Shown one piece after another: positions 42,804 through 52,988 of a stretch of 64,000 bases of DNA. The notes beneath the pieces are model-generated. The model did no database searches and had not been told where the DNA came from. It saw nothing but the letters and a program-made list of their open reading frames with translations. The DNA is from Oscillibacter valericigenes Sjm18-20. Lineage in GTDB: Bacteria > Bacillota > Clostridia > Oscillospirales > Oscillospiraceae. The translations under genes were made by a program, and so were the position numbers. Positions within the stretch are counted from its first letter, which is position 1. Every line of letters begins with the position of its first letter. The DNA lies in assembly GCA_000283575.1 (NCBI GenBank), contig AP012044.1, positions 682,001 through 746,000 of the forward strand, written 5' to 3'.

Positions 42804-44561
42804 TCAGCGGGCGTCATCCTGCAAGGCGTCATAGCCCTCCTCACCAGTGCGGACTTTAATGACATTCTCCACATCGTAGATAAAGATCTTGCCGTCGCCG
42901 ATGTGGCCAGTATACAGCGCTTTTTTTGCGGTGGACACCACCAGAGAAACAGGCAGCTTGCATACCACGATGTCCACCTTCAGCTTGGGGCGGACGGTGG
43001 CTTCCATCTTGACGCCCCGGTAATACTCGCTGGCGCCGCGTTGCTCACCGCAGCCCAGAACATTGGAGCAAGTCAAGCCAGTGATGCCGATGTCGAACAG
43101 GGCGGACTTAAGTGTGTCGAACTTGCCCTGATTGCAGATAATTTCGATTTTGGTCATCTTCGTTCCGGCGTTAGCCACAGGAACCGCGTCCTGAGCGGTG
43201 GGGGTGACCAACTCCACGGGAACTGCCTGCCGAACGGGAACACCGCCCGCGATGGCTTCGTTGTCAAAATCGTTGCGCGTGAAGGTGAAATCAGCGTAGG
43301 CACTTAGCAGGCCGTGCTCGGTGGAATCCAGACCTTCCAACTCCTCCTCACGGGGGACCCGCAGACCGATGGTATGCTTGATGATCTGGAACACGCAGGT
43401 CATGGTGACGGTGACCCAAGCAGCCACGGCTAACACGCCGATGAACTGCACGATCAGCTGTGCAAAACCACCGCCATAGACGAGACCCAGTCCAGAGCCC
43501 TTAGTAAGCACATCCGCGTCGGTATAAGGATCGAAGTAGGCGAACACACCAACCATCAACGTGCCCATCGCGCCGCAGAAACCATGGACGCCTACCGCGC
43601 CGACGGGATCGTCCACTTTCAGCTTCTGGTCGATGAACTCCACACCAAGCACCACGGTAAAACCGGCAATGATGCCAATGATGGCGGAGCCGGTTACAGT
43701 GACGGTGGAGCAGCCTGCGGTGATGGCGACAAGACCGGCGAGAGAACCATTCAGTGTCATGGACACGTCGGGCTTTCCGTACTTCACCCAGGTGATAATC
43801 ATGGCGGTGAGAGTGGCGGTGGCAGCCGCCATATTAGTGGTAATGAAGATGCGGCTCACGTTGTGAGTCAGGCCGTCGATCGCCAAGGAAGAAGCGGGGT
43901 TGAAGCCGAACCATCCAAACCACAGGATGAACACGCCAAGGCAGCCCAGCGTGATGGAGTGGCCGGGGATGGCGCGGGGCTTTCCATCCTTACCGTATTT
44001 GCCGATACGGGGTCCCAGAATCATCGCGCCGATGAAAGCGCTGAGTCCTCCCACCATGTGAACGGCGGTGGAGCCGGCGAAATCGTGGAAGCCGTAAGCG
44101 CCCAGGCCGGGCAGAAGGCCGTTGGCGGTGCCCAAGGTGCTGAGCCAGCCGCCGCCCCAAATCCAATGGCCGGAGACGGGATAGACGAACAGGGAGATGA
44201 TGATGGAGTACACCAGATAGCTCTTGAATTTCGTACGCTCCGCCATAGCGCCGGAGACGATGGTGGCGGAAGTGGCACAGAACACCGTTTGGAAGATCAG
44301 GGAGGTCCAGTCCGTATCCGCCGCGGCGGCCACGGAGGGCGTACCCATGATACCGGGAATCAGCTCCGGCCCAAACATAATGCCAAAGCCGATCAGCCAG
44401 TAGACGATGGTGCCGCAGACAAAATCCATCAGATTTTTCATACAGATATTGCCTGCGTTTTTAGCCCGGGTAAAACCGGTCTCCACCATGGCGAAGCCCG
44501 CCTGCATGAAGAAGACCAGCGTGGCCCCTAACAGGACCCATAATGTGTCGATTGCGCTCAT
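42804..44561 (-). CDS. amt: Ammonium transporter fused to a C-terminal PII (GlnK-type) domain
   Basis: 585 residues. Residues 1 to about 440 form an Amt/MEP channel with about eleven membrane segments (MSAIDTLWVLLGATLVFFMQ, GFAMVETGFTRAKN, GNAGNI-like NAGNICMKNL, FGWFGFNPASS). After a linker, residues from about 470 are a PII protein: MTKIEIICNQGKFDTLKSAL, a T-loop with GASEYYRGV, and the nucleotide-binding IGDGKIFIYDVENVIKVRTGEEG. PII normally blocks Amt as a separate GlnK trimer; here sensor and channel are one chain. It lies downstream of gltBD with its own promoter and leader hairpin. Confidence 0.93.
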   Translation of the reverse strand: MSAIDTLWVLLGATLVFFMQAGFAMVETGFTRAKNAGNICMKNLMDFVCGTIVYWLIGFGIMFGPELIPGIMGTPSVAAAADTDWTSLIFQTVFCATSATIVSGAMAERTKFKSYLVYSIIISLFVYPVSGHWIWGGGWLSTLGTANGLLPGLGAYGFHDFAGSTAVHMVGGLSAFIGAMILGPRIGKYGKDGKPRAIPGHSITLGCLGVFILWFGWFGFNPASSLAIDGLTHNVSRIFITTNMAAATATLTAMIITWVKYGKPDVSMTLNGSLAGLVAITAGCSTVTVTGSAIIGIIAGFTVVLGVEFIDQKLKVDDPVGAVGVHGFCGAMGTLMVGVFAYFDPYTDADVLTKGSGLGLVYGGGFAQLIVQFIGVLAVAAWVTVTMTCVFQIIKHTIGLRVPREEELEGLDSTEHGLLSAYADFTFTRNDFDNEAIAGGVPVRQAVPVELVTPTAQDAVPVANAGTKMTKIEIICNQGKFDTLKSALFDIGITGLTCSNVLGCGEQRGASEYYRGVKMEATVRPKLKVDIVVCKLPVSLVVSTAKKALYTGHIGDGKIFIYDVENVIKVRTGEEGYDALQDDAR

Positions 44562-44600
44562 TTTCCTCTCCTCCTTTCATGATGCACAAAAAAACGCGAC

Positions 44601-44639
44601 AAAGGCGCTGGAGAGCGGATTGCTCTCTCCAGCGCCTTT
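44601..44639 (-). promoter_or_regulatory. Terminator-like hairpin in the amt leader
   Basis: A perfect 15-bp stem AAAGGCGCTGGAGAG with its complement and a 9-base loop. On the minus strand GTCGCG and then a run of seven T follow. It lies between the amt promoter and the amt ribosome-binding site, so it is a candidate attenuator. It could alternatively end gltBD transcripts. Confidence 0.65.
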
Positions 44640-44657
44640 GCCAGATAGAATGGTATG

Positions 44658-44686
44658 ACTTTATCACGGAAACGAATGTACGTCAA
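44658..44686 (-). promoter_or_regulatory. amt promoter
   Basis: On the minus strand TTGACG (44686-44681), 17-base spacer, TAAAGT (44663-44658). The leader hairpin starts about 20 bases downstream of the -10. Confidence 0.65.
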
Positions 44687-44738
44687 CCAGCGAATTCCCC
44701 AAGAAAATATCTGTTCCGTACAAAAATTTCTATACCTT

Positions 44739-46142
44739 TTATATACTTGCAACAAGATTTGTATAACCGATCAGGAACCGGTCAACCTCCGCGGCGGCGG
44801 CCCGGCCCTCCGCAATGGCCCAGGCCACCAGCGACGCGCCCCGACGCATGTCCCCGGCGGCAAAGACCTTCTCCACATTGGTGCAAAAATGACCCGCCTC
44901 CGTTTGGACGATCCTGCCTTTTTTCACCCCAAACGCCTTACAGACGTTTTCGGCGCAGCCGGAGAAGCCGGTGGCCCCGATCAAAAGCTGACAGGGAAGG
45001 GCGTCGCCCTCCGTGGTGACGACACCGGTCAGTGCTCCGTCCTCGCCAGCGGCAAGGCTTTGGACCTGAACGCCAAAGCGGCGGGGATCCAAGCCGAAGA
45101 CGGCGGAGGCTTCCTCGTGGGCGTAGTCCGCAGGAAGGTTCCCATCGGCATCCAGATAGTCTTCTCTGCGGCGGCGTACAAGCTGGGTGACGGAATGGCA
45201 GCTCTGCCGCAGAGCGGTCGCCACGCAGTCGGCGGCGGTGTCTCCGGTGCCGATGACGATGACGTCTTTCCCTCTGGCGAAAGAAGCAGCGGGGATTTCC
45301 ATGTCAAATACCTGCCGCTCCACGGCAAATTTCAGATATTCCGTGCCATAGAACACGCCGGTGACGCCCTTTGCATCAAAACCCAGAGGCCGGGGACGCT
45401 CCGCGCCGCAGCAGAGAATCACGGCATCATACTCCTCCATAAGCCGCTTGGCGGTCTTGAACTGGGCGGCGTCTACGCCGGTAACAAAGGAAACTCCCTC
45501 GTCGGTCATCAGATCGATCCGCCGCCGGACGACGGTTTTCGGCAGCTTCATGTTGGGGATGCCGTAGGTTAGCAGTCCGCCGGGATGGGCCTCCCGTTCA
45601 ATGACGGTGACGGAGTGGCCCCGGTGGTTGAGCTGGTCCGCCGCGGCCAGCCCAGCCGGACCGGACCCGACGACGGCGATCTTTTTACCCGACCACTGGG
45701 GCGGGCGGAGGCGCTTTACCCCGCCGGAAGAAAACGCGTCCTCGATAATGCACAGCTCGTTGTCCCGGATAGCAACGGCGCTGTCATACTGCCCGCAGAT
45801 GCAGGCGTGTTCACAGGGGGCGGGGCAGACCCGTCCGGTGAATTCCGGAAAGTTGTTGGTTTTTAGCAGGCGGCTCAGCGCATGGCCCCGGTTCCCAGAC
45901 CAGATCATGTCGTTCCACTCCGGAATCAGGTTGTGGAGTGGGCAGCCGAAGGTGGTTCCCTCGTAGAGCATCCCTGCCTGGCAGAAAGGGACGCCGCAGT
46001 TCATGCACCGTCCGCCCTGCTGGGCGCGGACGTCATCAGACAAAGGGAGATGGAACTCGTTCCAGTCTCCCACCCGTTCCAGAGGAGGACGCTGAGGGTC
46101 ATCCTTGCGGATATAATCCAAAAATCCAGTGATTTTACCCAT
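44739..46142 (-). CDS. gltD: Glutamate synthase small subunit GltD
   Basis: 467 residues. N-terminal cysteines for Fe-S binding ([19 protein letters not shown]), FAD-binding [13 protein letters not shown] and NAD(P)H-binding [10 protein letters not shown]. It supplies electrons from NADPH to GltB. The start lies 16 bases past the gltB stop, on the same strand. Confidence 0.96.
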   Translation of the reverse strand: MGKITGFLDYIRKDDPQRPPLERVGDWNEFHLPLSDDVRAQQGGRCMNCGVPFCQAGMLYEGTTFGCPLHNLIPEWNDMIWSGNRGHALSRLLKTNNFPEFTGRVCPAPCEHACICGQYDSAVAIRDNELCIIEDAFSSGGVKRLRPPQWSGKKIAVVGSGPAGLAAADQLNHRGHSVTVIEREAHPGGLLTYGIPNMKLPKTVVRRRIDLMTDEGVSFVTGVDAAQFKTAKRLMEEYDAVILCCGAERPRPLGFDAKGVTGVFYGTEYLKFAVERQVFDMEIPAASFARGKDVIVIGTGDTAADCVATALRQSCHSVTQLVRRRREDYLDADGNLPADYAHEEASAVFGLDPRRFGVQVQSLAAGEDGALTGVVTTEGDALPCQLLIGATGFSGCAENVCKAFGVKKGRIVQTEAGHFCTNVEKVFAAGDMRRGASLVAWAIAEGRAAAAEVDRFLIGYTNLVASI

Positions 46143-46158
46143 AATACCATCTCCCTTC

Positions 46159-49100
46159 TCACGCCTGGGTGCGGGCGTAAAACGCCTCGATTTCCGCCTG
46201 TCGGCGGCTCATGCCCTTTTCCTCCCGCTGGGCGATAGCCCGGAGCATCCGGTCATAGTCGATGGGCATGACCTTTTTGAAGCAGGAAATATAGGATTGG
46301 AACGCCGCCAGGATCTTTTTGCCCCGAGAGGATCCGGTGGCGGCTACATGCTCTTCGATGAGGGCCCGAAGCTCCTGAATGTCGTGGGTTTCGGTCAGCG
46401 CGTCCGTCAATACCTGCTCTTTGTTCAGACGCAGGTACAAATCGTGCTTTTCGTCCAACACATAGACGATGCCCCCGGACATGCCCGCCGCGAAATTTTT
46501 CCCAGTGGGGCCGAGAATGACCACCCGGCCGCCGGTCATGTATTCGCAGCCGTGATCGCCCACGCCTTCAACTACGGCGACGGCTCCGGAGTTGCGGACG
46601 CAGAAACGCTCTCCGGCCATTCCGTTGATAAATGCCCGGCCCGCCGTAGCCCCGTAGAGTGCCACGTTACCAACGATGATGTTCTCGCCGGGTTTGAAAA
46701 CGCTGCTTTTTGGTGGATAGAGGAACAGCTTGCCGCCTGAAAGACCCTTGCCGAAGCCGTCATTGCAGTCGCCCTCCAGAGCCAGTGTCAGCCCTTTGGG
46801 AATAAATGCGCCGAAGGATTGCCCCCCACCACCGTGGCAGGTGACAACATAGCTGTCGTCTGGAAGGGAATTGCCGCACTGGCGGGTGATCTCGGAGCCG
46901 AACAGAGTGCCGAAGGCGCGGTCGGTGGATGAGACGTTCAGCTCCAGTATGCCTGACTTTTTATTTTTTAAGGTTTTATCCAGCTTTTCCAGCAAAACGC
47001 TCATGTCAACCGTCTTCTCAAGATGAAAGTCATAGACGTCCGCGGGGTCGAAGTGGGGCACATGGTCTTTGTGGGGATTGTTCAACAGTCCACTGAGATT
47101 CAGCGTCTCCGCCCGGTGAGTGATCAATTTTTCCCGGACCCGCAGCAGATCGCTGCGGCCCACTAGCTGGTCCACGGTACGCACGCCCAGCTTTGCCATG
47201 AACTCCCGCAGCTCCCGGGCCACAAAGTACATGAAATTGACCACATATTCCGGCTTTCCTGCAAAGCGTTTGCGAAGCTGGGGGTTCTGGGTAGCAATGC
47301 CCGCGGGGCAAGTGTCCAGGTTACACACCCGCATCATGCAGCAGCCCATGGCGACCAGCGGCGCAGTGGCAAAGCTGAATTCCTCTGCGCCCAGCATACA
47401 GGCGATGGCCACGTCCCGGCCGGTCATCAGCTTGCCGTCGGTTTCGATGACCACCCGTCCGCGAAGACCGTTTTGAATCAGCGCCTGATGCGCCTCGGCA
47501 ACGCCTAGCTCCCAGGGAAGGCCCGCCCCCTGAATGGAGCTTTTGGAAGCCGCTCCGGTCCCGCCGTCATGGCCGGAGATAAGGACCACCTGCGCGCCGG
47601 CCTTGGCAACCCCTGCGGCAATCGTTCCAACGCCTGCCTCCGAGACGAGCTTCACGCTGATGCGGGCGCGGCGGTTGGCGTTTTTCAGGTCGTAGATCAG
47701 CTGTGCGAGGTCTTCAATGGAATAGATATCGTGGTGAGGCGGAGGAGAGATCAGCGTCACGCCGGGGGTGGAGTACCGGGTCTTTGCGACCCAGGGATAG
47801 ACCTTGGCGCCGGACAGATGCCCGCCCTCGCCTGGCTTAGCCCCTTGCGCCATTTTGATTTGAATTTCCTGCGCGCTGCAAAGATATTCGCTGGTGACGC
47901 CGAACCGGGCGGAGGAGACCTGCTTTATGGCGGAGTTCCGCTCCGTACCGTAGCGTTCCGGGTCCTCGCCGCCCTCGCCGGAGTTGGATTTTCCGCCGAT
48001 GCGGTTCATGGCCACGGCCATGCACTCGTGGGCCTCCTGCGAAATGGAACCGTAACTCATGGCCCCGGTCTTGAAACGCTTTACAATGGACTCCGCGCTC
48101 TCCACCTCGTCCAGCGAGATGCCGCCGTTTTCGTCGATCCGGAAATCCAGCAGGCCCCGCAGCGTGTGGGGCTTGTCGGCAGAGTCAACCAGTGAGGCGT
48201 ATTCCTTGAACACGTCGTAGCTTTCCTCACGCACCGCCTTTTGCAGCAGAAAAATGGTGCGGGGATTATACATGTGATCCTCCTTGTCGGGACCGGAGCG
48301 AAGCTTGTGGGCGCCAGTGGAATCCAGCGTGGTGTCATAACCAAGGCCCAGAGGGTCAAACGCCTGGTTGTGATTCCACTCCACACCCTCGCCGATCTCG
48401 GCGAGGCCCACCCCCTCCACACGGCTGGTGGTATTGGTGAAATATTTCTCGATGACCGTGCGGTTGATGCCCACGCACTCAAAGATCTGGGCGGACTGGT
48501 AGGATTGGACGGTGGAGATGCCCATTTTAGAGGCGATCTTCACGATACCGTGGAGGATGGTGCTGTCATAGTCGTTCACAGCCGCTCCGGGGTCTTTGTC
48601 CAAAAGCCCCACCGTCACCAGTTCCGCCACGCACTCCTGGGCGAGATAGGGGTTGATGGCCTGCGCGCCGTAGCCCAAAAGCGTTGCGAAATGGTGCACG
48701 TCCCTAGGCTCCGCGCTTTCCAGTATCATAGAGACGGCGGTTCGCTTTTTTGTACGCACCAGGTACTGTTGCAGGGCGGAGACCGCCAGCAGGGAGGGAA
48801 TGGCCATGTGGTTTTCATCCACGCCCCGGTCGGACAGAATCAGAATATTGGCTCCGTGGCGGTATGCCCGGTCACAGTTGACAAACAAACGATCCAGCGC
48901 GTGCTCCAGGGGCATACCGGGGTAGTACAGCAGGGAGATGGTTTCCACGCGGAAGCCGGGGCGTTCCATATAGCGGATTTTCATCAGGTCCACGGAAGTC
49001 AGAATGGGGTTGCGAATTTCCAGCACAGTGCAGTTTTCCGCCTGCTCCTGAAGCAGGTTGCCGCCCGCGCCCACGTAGACCGTAGTGTCGGTGACGATTT

Positions 49101-50691
49101 CCTCCCGGATAGCGTCCATGGGCGGATTCGTCACCTGAGCAAAAAGCTGCTTAAAATAGTTGAACAGGGGCTGATGCTTTTCACTGAGTACCGCCAAAGG
49201 CGTGTCCACGCCCATGGCAGAGGTGGGCTCGGCCCCGTCCCGGGCCATGGGGAGCAGGGAATCCTTGACCTCCTCATAGGTGTAGCCAAAGGCCTTGTAC
49301 AGCCGGTCCCGCAGCTCCTGGGAGTGGGTCTCCACCTGCCGGTTGGGGATGGGCAGGTCCTTGAGGTGGACCAGATGCCGGTCCAGCCATTCGCCGTAGG
49401 GCTGGCGGAGGGCATAGCTTTCCTTGATTTCCCCGTCGTCCACCAGCCGCCCCAGCGTCAGATCCGCCAGCAGCATCCGCCCCGGCTGAAGCCGGGATTT
49501 TCTCACGATCTTTTCCGGTGGAATGTCTAGTACGCCCACTTCGGAGGAGAGAATCAGGGTGTTGTCATCGGTTAGATACCAGCGGCAGGGCCGAAGGCCG
49601 TTTCGATCCAGTACGGCGCCCACCGTGTCCCCGTCAGAAAAGACAATGGCGGCGGGACCGTCCCAAGGCTCCATCATGGTGGCGTAGTAGTGATAGAAAT
49701 CCCGCTTTTCCCGGTCCATCCTCCGGTCGTTGGCCCAGGGCTCCGGAATACACATCATCACCGCCTGAGGCAGGGGGATGCCGTTCATCATCAGAAATTC
49801 CAGCGTGTTGTCCAGCATCGAGGAATCGGATCCGCTCTGGTCCACCACAGGGAGGATCTTGTCCATGTCCTCCTCCATGACGGCGGAGAGCATGGTTTCT
49901 TCCCGGGCCAGCATCCGGTCCACGTTGCCCCGGATGGTGTTGATCTCGCCGTTGTGCAGAATGTACCGGTTGGGGTGAGCCCGCTCCCAGCTCGGATTTG
50001 TGTTGGTGGAAAATCGAGAGTGGACTAGGGCGATGGCACTTTCACAGTCGAGGTCTGAGAGGTCGGGATAGAACTCCCGTAGCTGACCCACCAGAAACAT
50101 GCCCTTGTAAACGATGGTGCGGCTGGACAACGAGGGAACATAGGTGGTGACGTTGGATTGCTCGAATACCCGCCGGGCAACATACAGCTTCCGGTCAAAA
50201 TCCAGCCCACGGACGCAGCCCGCCGGGCGTTTCACAAAGCATTGGCAGATATGGGGCATGCAGGACTGGGCCTTTTCGCCCAGTACCTCGGGGCGGGTGG
50301 GGACATCCCGCCAGCCCAGAAATTCCATGCCTTCCTTGGCCACGATGATCTCCAGCATTTTCTGCGCCTGGGCGCGTTTCAGCCCGTCGGCGGGGAAAAA
50401 GAACATCCCCACGCCGTAATCCCGCTCGTAGCCCAAGGCGAAGCCCTCCTCGGCGGCTGCTTTTGTCATGAGCTTATGGGGAATCTGGAGCATCAGGCCC
50501 ACGCCATCGCCGGTTTTTCCGGCCGCATCCCTGCCGGCGCGGTGCTCCAGCTTTTCCACGATTTTCAACGCATCATCCACGGTACGCCAGGTTTTTTCGC
50601 CCCGCAAGCTTACCACGGCGCCAATGCCGCAGGCATCGTGTTCAATAAGAGGGTCATAAAGAGGTATATACTGCTGGTGAGGGTCAGCCAT
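46159..50691 (-). CDS. gltB: Glutamate synthase large subunit GltB
   Basis: 1510 residues, full length for bacterial GOGAT. The class II amidotransferase begins at Cys21 in EHDACGIGAVV, implying removal of a 20-residue propeptide. The central and FMN synthase domain follows (GEGGEDPERYG, MAQGAKPGEGGHL, SGHDGGTGAA), then the [3Fe-4S] motif CNLDTCPAGIATQ, and the C-terminal beta-helix GXGXG domain. It makes two glutamates from glutamine and 2-oxoglutarate. Confidence 0.97.
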   Translation of the reverse strand: MADPHQQYIPLYDPLIEHDACGIGAVVSLRGEKTWRTVDDALKIVEKLEHRAGRDAAGKTGDGVGLMLQIPHKLMTKAAAEEGFALGYERDYGVGMFFFPADGLKRAQAQKMLEIIVAKEGMEFLGWRDVPTRPEVLGEKAQSCMPHICQCFVKRPAGCVRGLDFDRKLYVARRVFEQSNVTTYVPSLSSRTIVYKGMFLVGQLREFYPDLSDLDCESAIALVHSRFSTNTNPSWERAHPNRYILHNGEINTIRGNVDRMLAREETMLSAVMEEDMDKILPVVDQSGSDSSMLDNTLEFLMMNGIPLPQAVMMCIPEPWANDRRMDREKRDFYHYYATMMEPWDGPAAIVFSDGDTVGAVLDRNGLRPCRWYLTDDNTLILSSEVGVLDIPPEKIVRKSRLQPGRMLLADLTLGRLVDDGEIKESYALRQPYGEWLDRHLVHLKDLPIPNRQVETHSQELRDRLYKAFGYTYEEVKDSLLPMARDGAEPTSAMGVDTPLAVLSEKHQPLFNYFKQLFAQVTNPPMDAIREEIVTDTTVYVGAGGNLLQEQAENCTVLEIRNPILTSVDLMKIRYMERPGFRVETISLLYYPGMPLEHALDRLFVNCDRAYRHGANILILSDRGVDENHMAIPSLLAVSALQQYLVRTKKRTAVSMILESAEPRDVHHFATLLGYGAQAINPYLAQECVAELVTVGLLDKDPGAAVNDYDSTILHGIVKIASKMGISTVQSYQSAQIFECVGINRTVIEKYFTNTTSRVEGVGLAEIGEGVEWNHNQAFDPLGLGYDTTLDSTGAHKLRSGPDKEDHMYNPRTIFLLQKAVREESYDVFKEYASLVDSADKPHTLRGLLDFRIDENGGISLDEVESAESIVKRFKTGAMSYGSISQEAHECMAVAMNRIGGKSNSGEGGEDPERYGTERNSAIKQVSSARFGVTSEYLCSAQEIQIKMAQGAKPGEGGHLSGAKVYPWVAKTRYSTPGVTLISPPPHHDIYSIEDLAQLIYDLKNANRRARISVKLVSEAGVGTIAAGVAKAGAQVVLISGHDGGTGAASKSSIQGAGLPWELGVAEAHQALIQNGLRGRVVIETDGKLMTGRDVAIACMLGAEEFSFATAPLVAMGCCMMRVCNLDTCPAGIATQNPQLRKRFAGKPEYVVNFMYFVARELREFMAKLGVRTVDQLVGRSDLLRVREKLITHRAETLNLSGLLNNPHKDHVPHFDPADVYDFHLEKTVDMSVLLEKLDKTLKNKKSGILELNVSSTDRAFGTLFGSEITRQCGNSLPDDSYVVTCHGGGGQSFGAFIPKGLTLALEGDCNDGFGKGLSGGKLFLYPPKSSVFKPGENIIVGNVALYGATAGRAFINGMAGERFCVRNSGAVAVVEGVGDHGCEYMTGGRVVILGPTGKNFAAGMSGGIVYVLDEKHDLYLRLNKEQVLTDALTETHDIQELRALIEEHVAATGSSRGKKILAAFQSYISCFKKVMPIDYDRMLRAIAQREEKGMSRRQAEIEAFYARTQA

Positions 50692-50736
50692 GGGAAACAG
50701 CTCCTATCTATTATGAGTTATTTATAAGATTTACCC

Positions 50737-50757
50737 CAGGGCAGGAAGTCCTCCCTG
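50737..50757 (-). promoter_or_regulatory. Small hairpin in the gltB leader
   Basis: CAGGG-AGG and CCT-G-CCCTG arms with a four-base loop in the 131-base gap between the ANTAR gene and gltB. It may be a processing or antitermination element; no T-run follows. Confidence 0.3.
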
Positions 50758-50822
50758 CGGCAGTCCTTTCAAAATGCTCCGTTCAGACGGGGGGCAGCGG
50801 CAACTCTATTGGGACACACTTA

Positions 50823-51371
50823 TCAGACGGCTCCGCGGGTGTAGGAGTCCACGATGATCCGCGCGGTCTCCGTCAGCTTCAATCCGGTATCCATGCTCTG
50901 CTTTTGCAAGAAACGGTGGGCTTCGGCCTCGGTCATACGATTGATGTCCATCATCAGCTCCTTGGCCCGGCGGATAAGTCGCTGTTCCTCCTCCTGCCGG
51001 GGCGGCGCGGGATGACGGAGATTTTTCGACTCAAATCTTCGCAGCAGGTCCAGTGAGGCAAAGAAGTCAGCCCTACGGGTGGGACTGGACAGCTTAAAGA
51101 GGTTTTCCCCCTCGCAGAAATCCAGATTTGCGGCAGTGGACACCACCAGCAGCGCGGCAGTGTCCCGGAGGGAGGAGGCCAGATCATTTGCAGTCATGTC
51201 CCGCAGATGAAAAGCGCAGACAATGACCGCGCTGCCCAGCTTTCGGGTGGCGCGGACGGCCTCCGCCCCCGCCGCGCAACAGAAGGCCGGCGCATATCCG
51301 CCGGTTTCCAGCAGCTTCACAATGCGCCGCTGGGCTTCCATATTTGGAAATGCGACGATCATCCTGTCCAT
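50823..51371 (-). CDS. ANTAR-domain antitermination regulator with degenerate receiver
   Basis: 182 residues. A receiver-like N-terminal domain (MIVAFPNMEAQRRIVKLLE) appears to lack the usual acidic pair. A C-terminal ANTAR domain follows (EEEQRLIRRAKELMMDINRMTEAEAHRFLQKQSM, split here for reading, and LTETARIIVD). ANTAR proteins bind paired hairpins in nascent RNA and prevent termination. It lies between glnA and gltB, and terminator-like leaders occur before glnA and amt, so these are its likely targets. Confidence 0.88.
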   Translation of the reverse strand: MDRMIVAFPNMEAQRRIVKLLETGGYAPAFCCAAGAEAVRATRKLGSAVIVCAFHLRDMTANDLASSLRDTAALLVVSTAANLDFCEGENLFKLSSPTRRADFFASLDLLRRFESKNLRHPAPPRQEEEQRLIRRAKELMMDINRMTEAEAHRFLQKQSMDTGLKLTETARIIVDSYTRGAV

Positions 51372-51523
51372 GGCTTCTCCCCCTGTCCTGCGCTGTGTGC
51401 TGCTTCGGCTCCCTGCGCCGTAAAATCAAAACCGGCGAGCGCTTACCCGCGCCGCGGAGAGATGTCTTGGGGAAAGCGCGGTTGACGCGCCCCCGCTGAC
51501 CCCGGAGCCGACCGCGGAGAATA

Positions 51524-52855
51524 TCAATACGTGACCAGATATTTACCCAGCTCCCAGGGTGTGACCTGAGAGCGGTACTCGTTCCATTCCCGCAGTTTGC
51601 CGGTGACGTATTGACCGGTGACGTGGGGACCCAGAGCATCGGTGATGACGCGGTCCGCCTTCAGCGCGTAGATCGCGGATTCCAGCGTATCAGGCAGACT
51701 GGCGATGCCGAGGCTTCGGAGCTGCTCTGCATCCATGGCGTAAAGATTTTCCGCGGTTTCCTCCGGCGGTGTCAAATTTCGCTCAATACCGTCCAGACCG
51801 GCGGCCAGACACGCGGCGAAGGCCAGATATGGATTGCAGGAGGGATCGGGGCTGCGCAGCTCTACACGGGTGTCCTGCCCCCGGTGAGCCGGGATACGGA
51901 TGAGCACGGAGCGATTGCAGGACGACCATGCGAGGCAGCTGGGGGCCTCATATCCCGATACCAGCCGCTTATAGGAATTCACCAGTGGGTTGGTGACCGC
52001 GCAAAAGCCCTGCGCGTGGGCCAGAAGACCGGCGATGAAGCCATAGGCCAGAGGGGAGAGCTTTCTGGGGTCGGATTGATCGTAAAAGGCGTTCTCTTTG
52101 TCCCGGAACAGCGACATATTCACATGCATCCCGCTGCCGGCTGCACCGAAGACAGGCTTTGGCATGAAGGTAGCGTGGAGACCGTTTTTCTGGGCCAGGG
52201 TCTTTACCGCCAGCTTGAAAGTCATGATGTTGTCTGCGGCTTTCAGGGCGTCGGCGTACTTTATGTCAATCTCATGCTGCCCTGAGGAGACCTCGTGGTG
52301 GCTGGCCTCAACCTCAAAGCCCATCTCCTCCAGAGTCAGGCAGATTTCCCGCCGGGTTCCCTCGCCGTGATCCAGAGGTCCCAGATCGAAGTACCCCGCC
52401 TGATCGGCGGTGGCGATGGTGGGATTGCCCTCGTCGTCGGTCTGGAACAGGAAAAACTCCATCTCCGGCCCCACGTTGAAAGTGAACCCCAGGTCTGACG
52501 CCCGCTTTACCGCCCGCTTCAGCACATTCCGCGGGTCTCCCGGGAAAGGTACGCCATCCAGGTCGTAGACGTCGCAGATCAGCCGGGCCACCTTTCCGTA
52601 TTGGGGCCGCCAAGGCAGCACCGCAAAGGTGTCCAGATCCGGCCACAGGTATTGATCGGACTCCTCGATGCGGACGAAGCCCTCAATGGAGCTGCCGTCC
52701 AGCATGATCTGATTGTTCAGTGCCCGTTCAATCTGCGAGGCGGTGATGGCCACGTTTTTCATTTGACCGAAGATGTCGGTGAACTGCATCCGAATAAACT
52801 GGATGTCCTCATCCTGTACCATGCGGATGATGTCTTCCTTGCTGTACCTGCTCAT
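51524..52855 (-). CDS. glnA: Glutamine synthetase type I
   Basis: 443 residues from ATG 52855 (MSRYSKEDIIRMV) behind AAAGGAG; the longer frame upstream runs into the promoter. Motifs: IMLDGSSIEGFVRIEESDQ, NVGPEMEFFLF, HHEVSSGQHEIDIKY, FMPKPVFGAAGSGMHVN and RIPAHRGQDTRVELRSPD. The short form, and no adenylylation-site NLYDLP-like loop being noticed, suggest GSI-alpha feedback regulation. It converts ammonium and glutamate to glutamine and starts the nitrogen operon. Confidence 0.96.
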   Translation of the reverse strand: MSRYSKEDIIRMVQDEDIQFIRMQFTDIFGQMKNVAITASQIERALNNQIMLDGSSIEGFVRIEESDQYLWPDLDTFAVLPWRPQYGKVARLICDVYDLDGVPFPGDPRNVLKRAVKRASDLGFTFNVGPEMEFFLFQTDDEGNPTIATADQAGYFDLGPLDHGEGTRREICLTLEEMGFEVEASHHEVSSGQHEIDIKYADALKAADNIMTFKLAVKTLAQKNGLHATFMPKPVFGAAGSGMHVNMSLFRDKENAFYDQSDPRKLSPLAYGFIAGLLAHAQGFCAVTNPLVNSYKRLVSGYEAPSCLAWSSCNRSVLIRIPAHRGQDTRVELRSPDPSCNPYLAFAACLAAGLDGIERNLTPPEETAENLYAMDAEQLRSLGIASLPDTLESAIYALKADRVITDALGPHVTGQYVTGKLREWNEYRSQVTPWELGKYLVTY

Positions 52856-52936
52856 AAAACAGTCTCCTTTCGGCTGGAAGCCTGTGATTTCATAGTTTGT
52901 GCAATTTGCGCGACAGCAGTATTTGGCGCCGGATAT

Positions 52937-52977
52937 AAAAAAAGCACGACGAACCCTTGGAGGGGCCTCGTTGCGCT
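52937..52977 (-). promoter_or_regulatory. Terminator-like hairpin with poly-U in the glnA leader
   Basis: On the minus strand AGCGCAACGA.. pairs with ..TCGTCGTGCT around CCC/GGG, and seven T follow (52943-52937). It starts about ten bases after the promoter -10 and 80 bases before glnA. As transcription would often stop here, it is a natural target of the ANTAR antiterminator encoded just downstream. Confidence 0.7.
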
Positions 52978-52988
52978 CTCTTGGTAGA

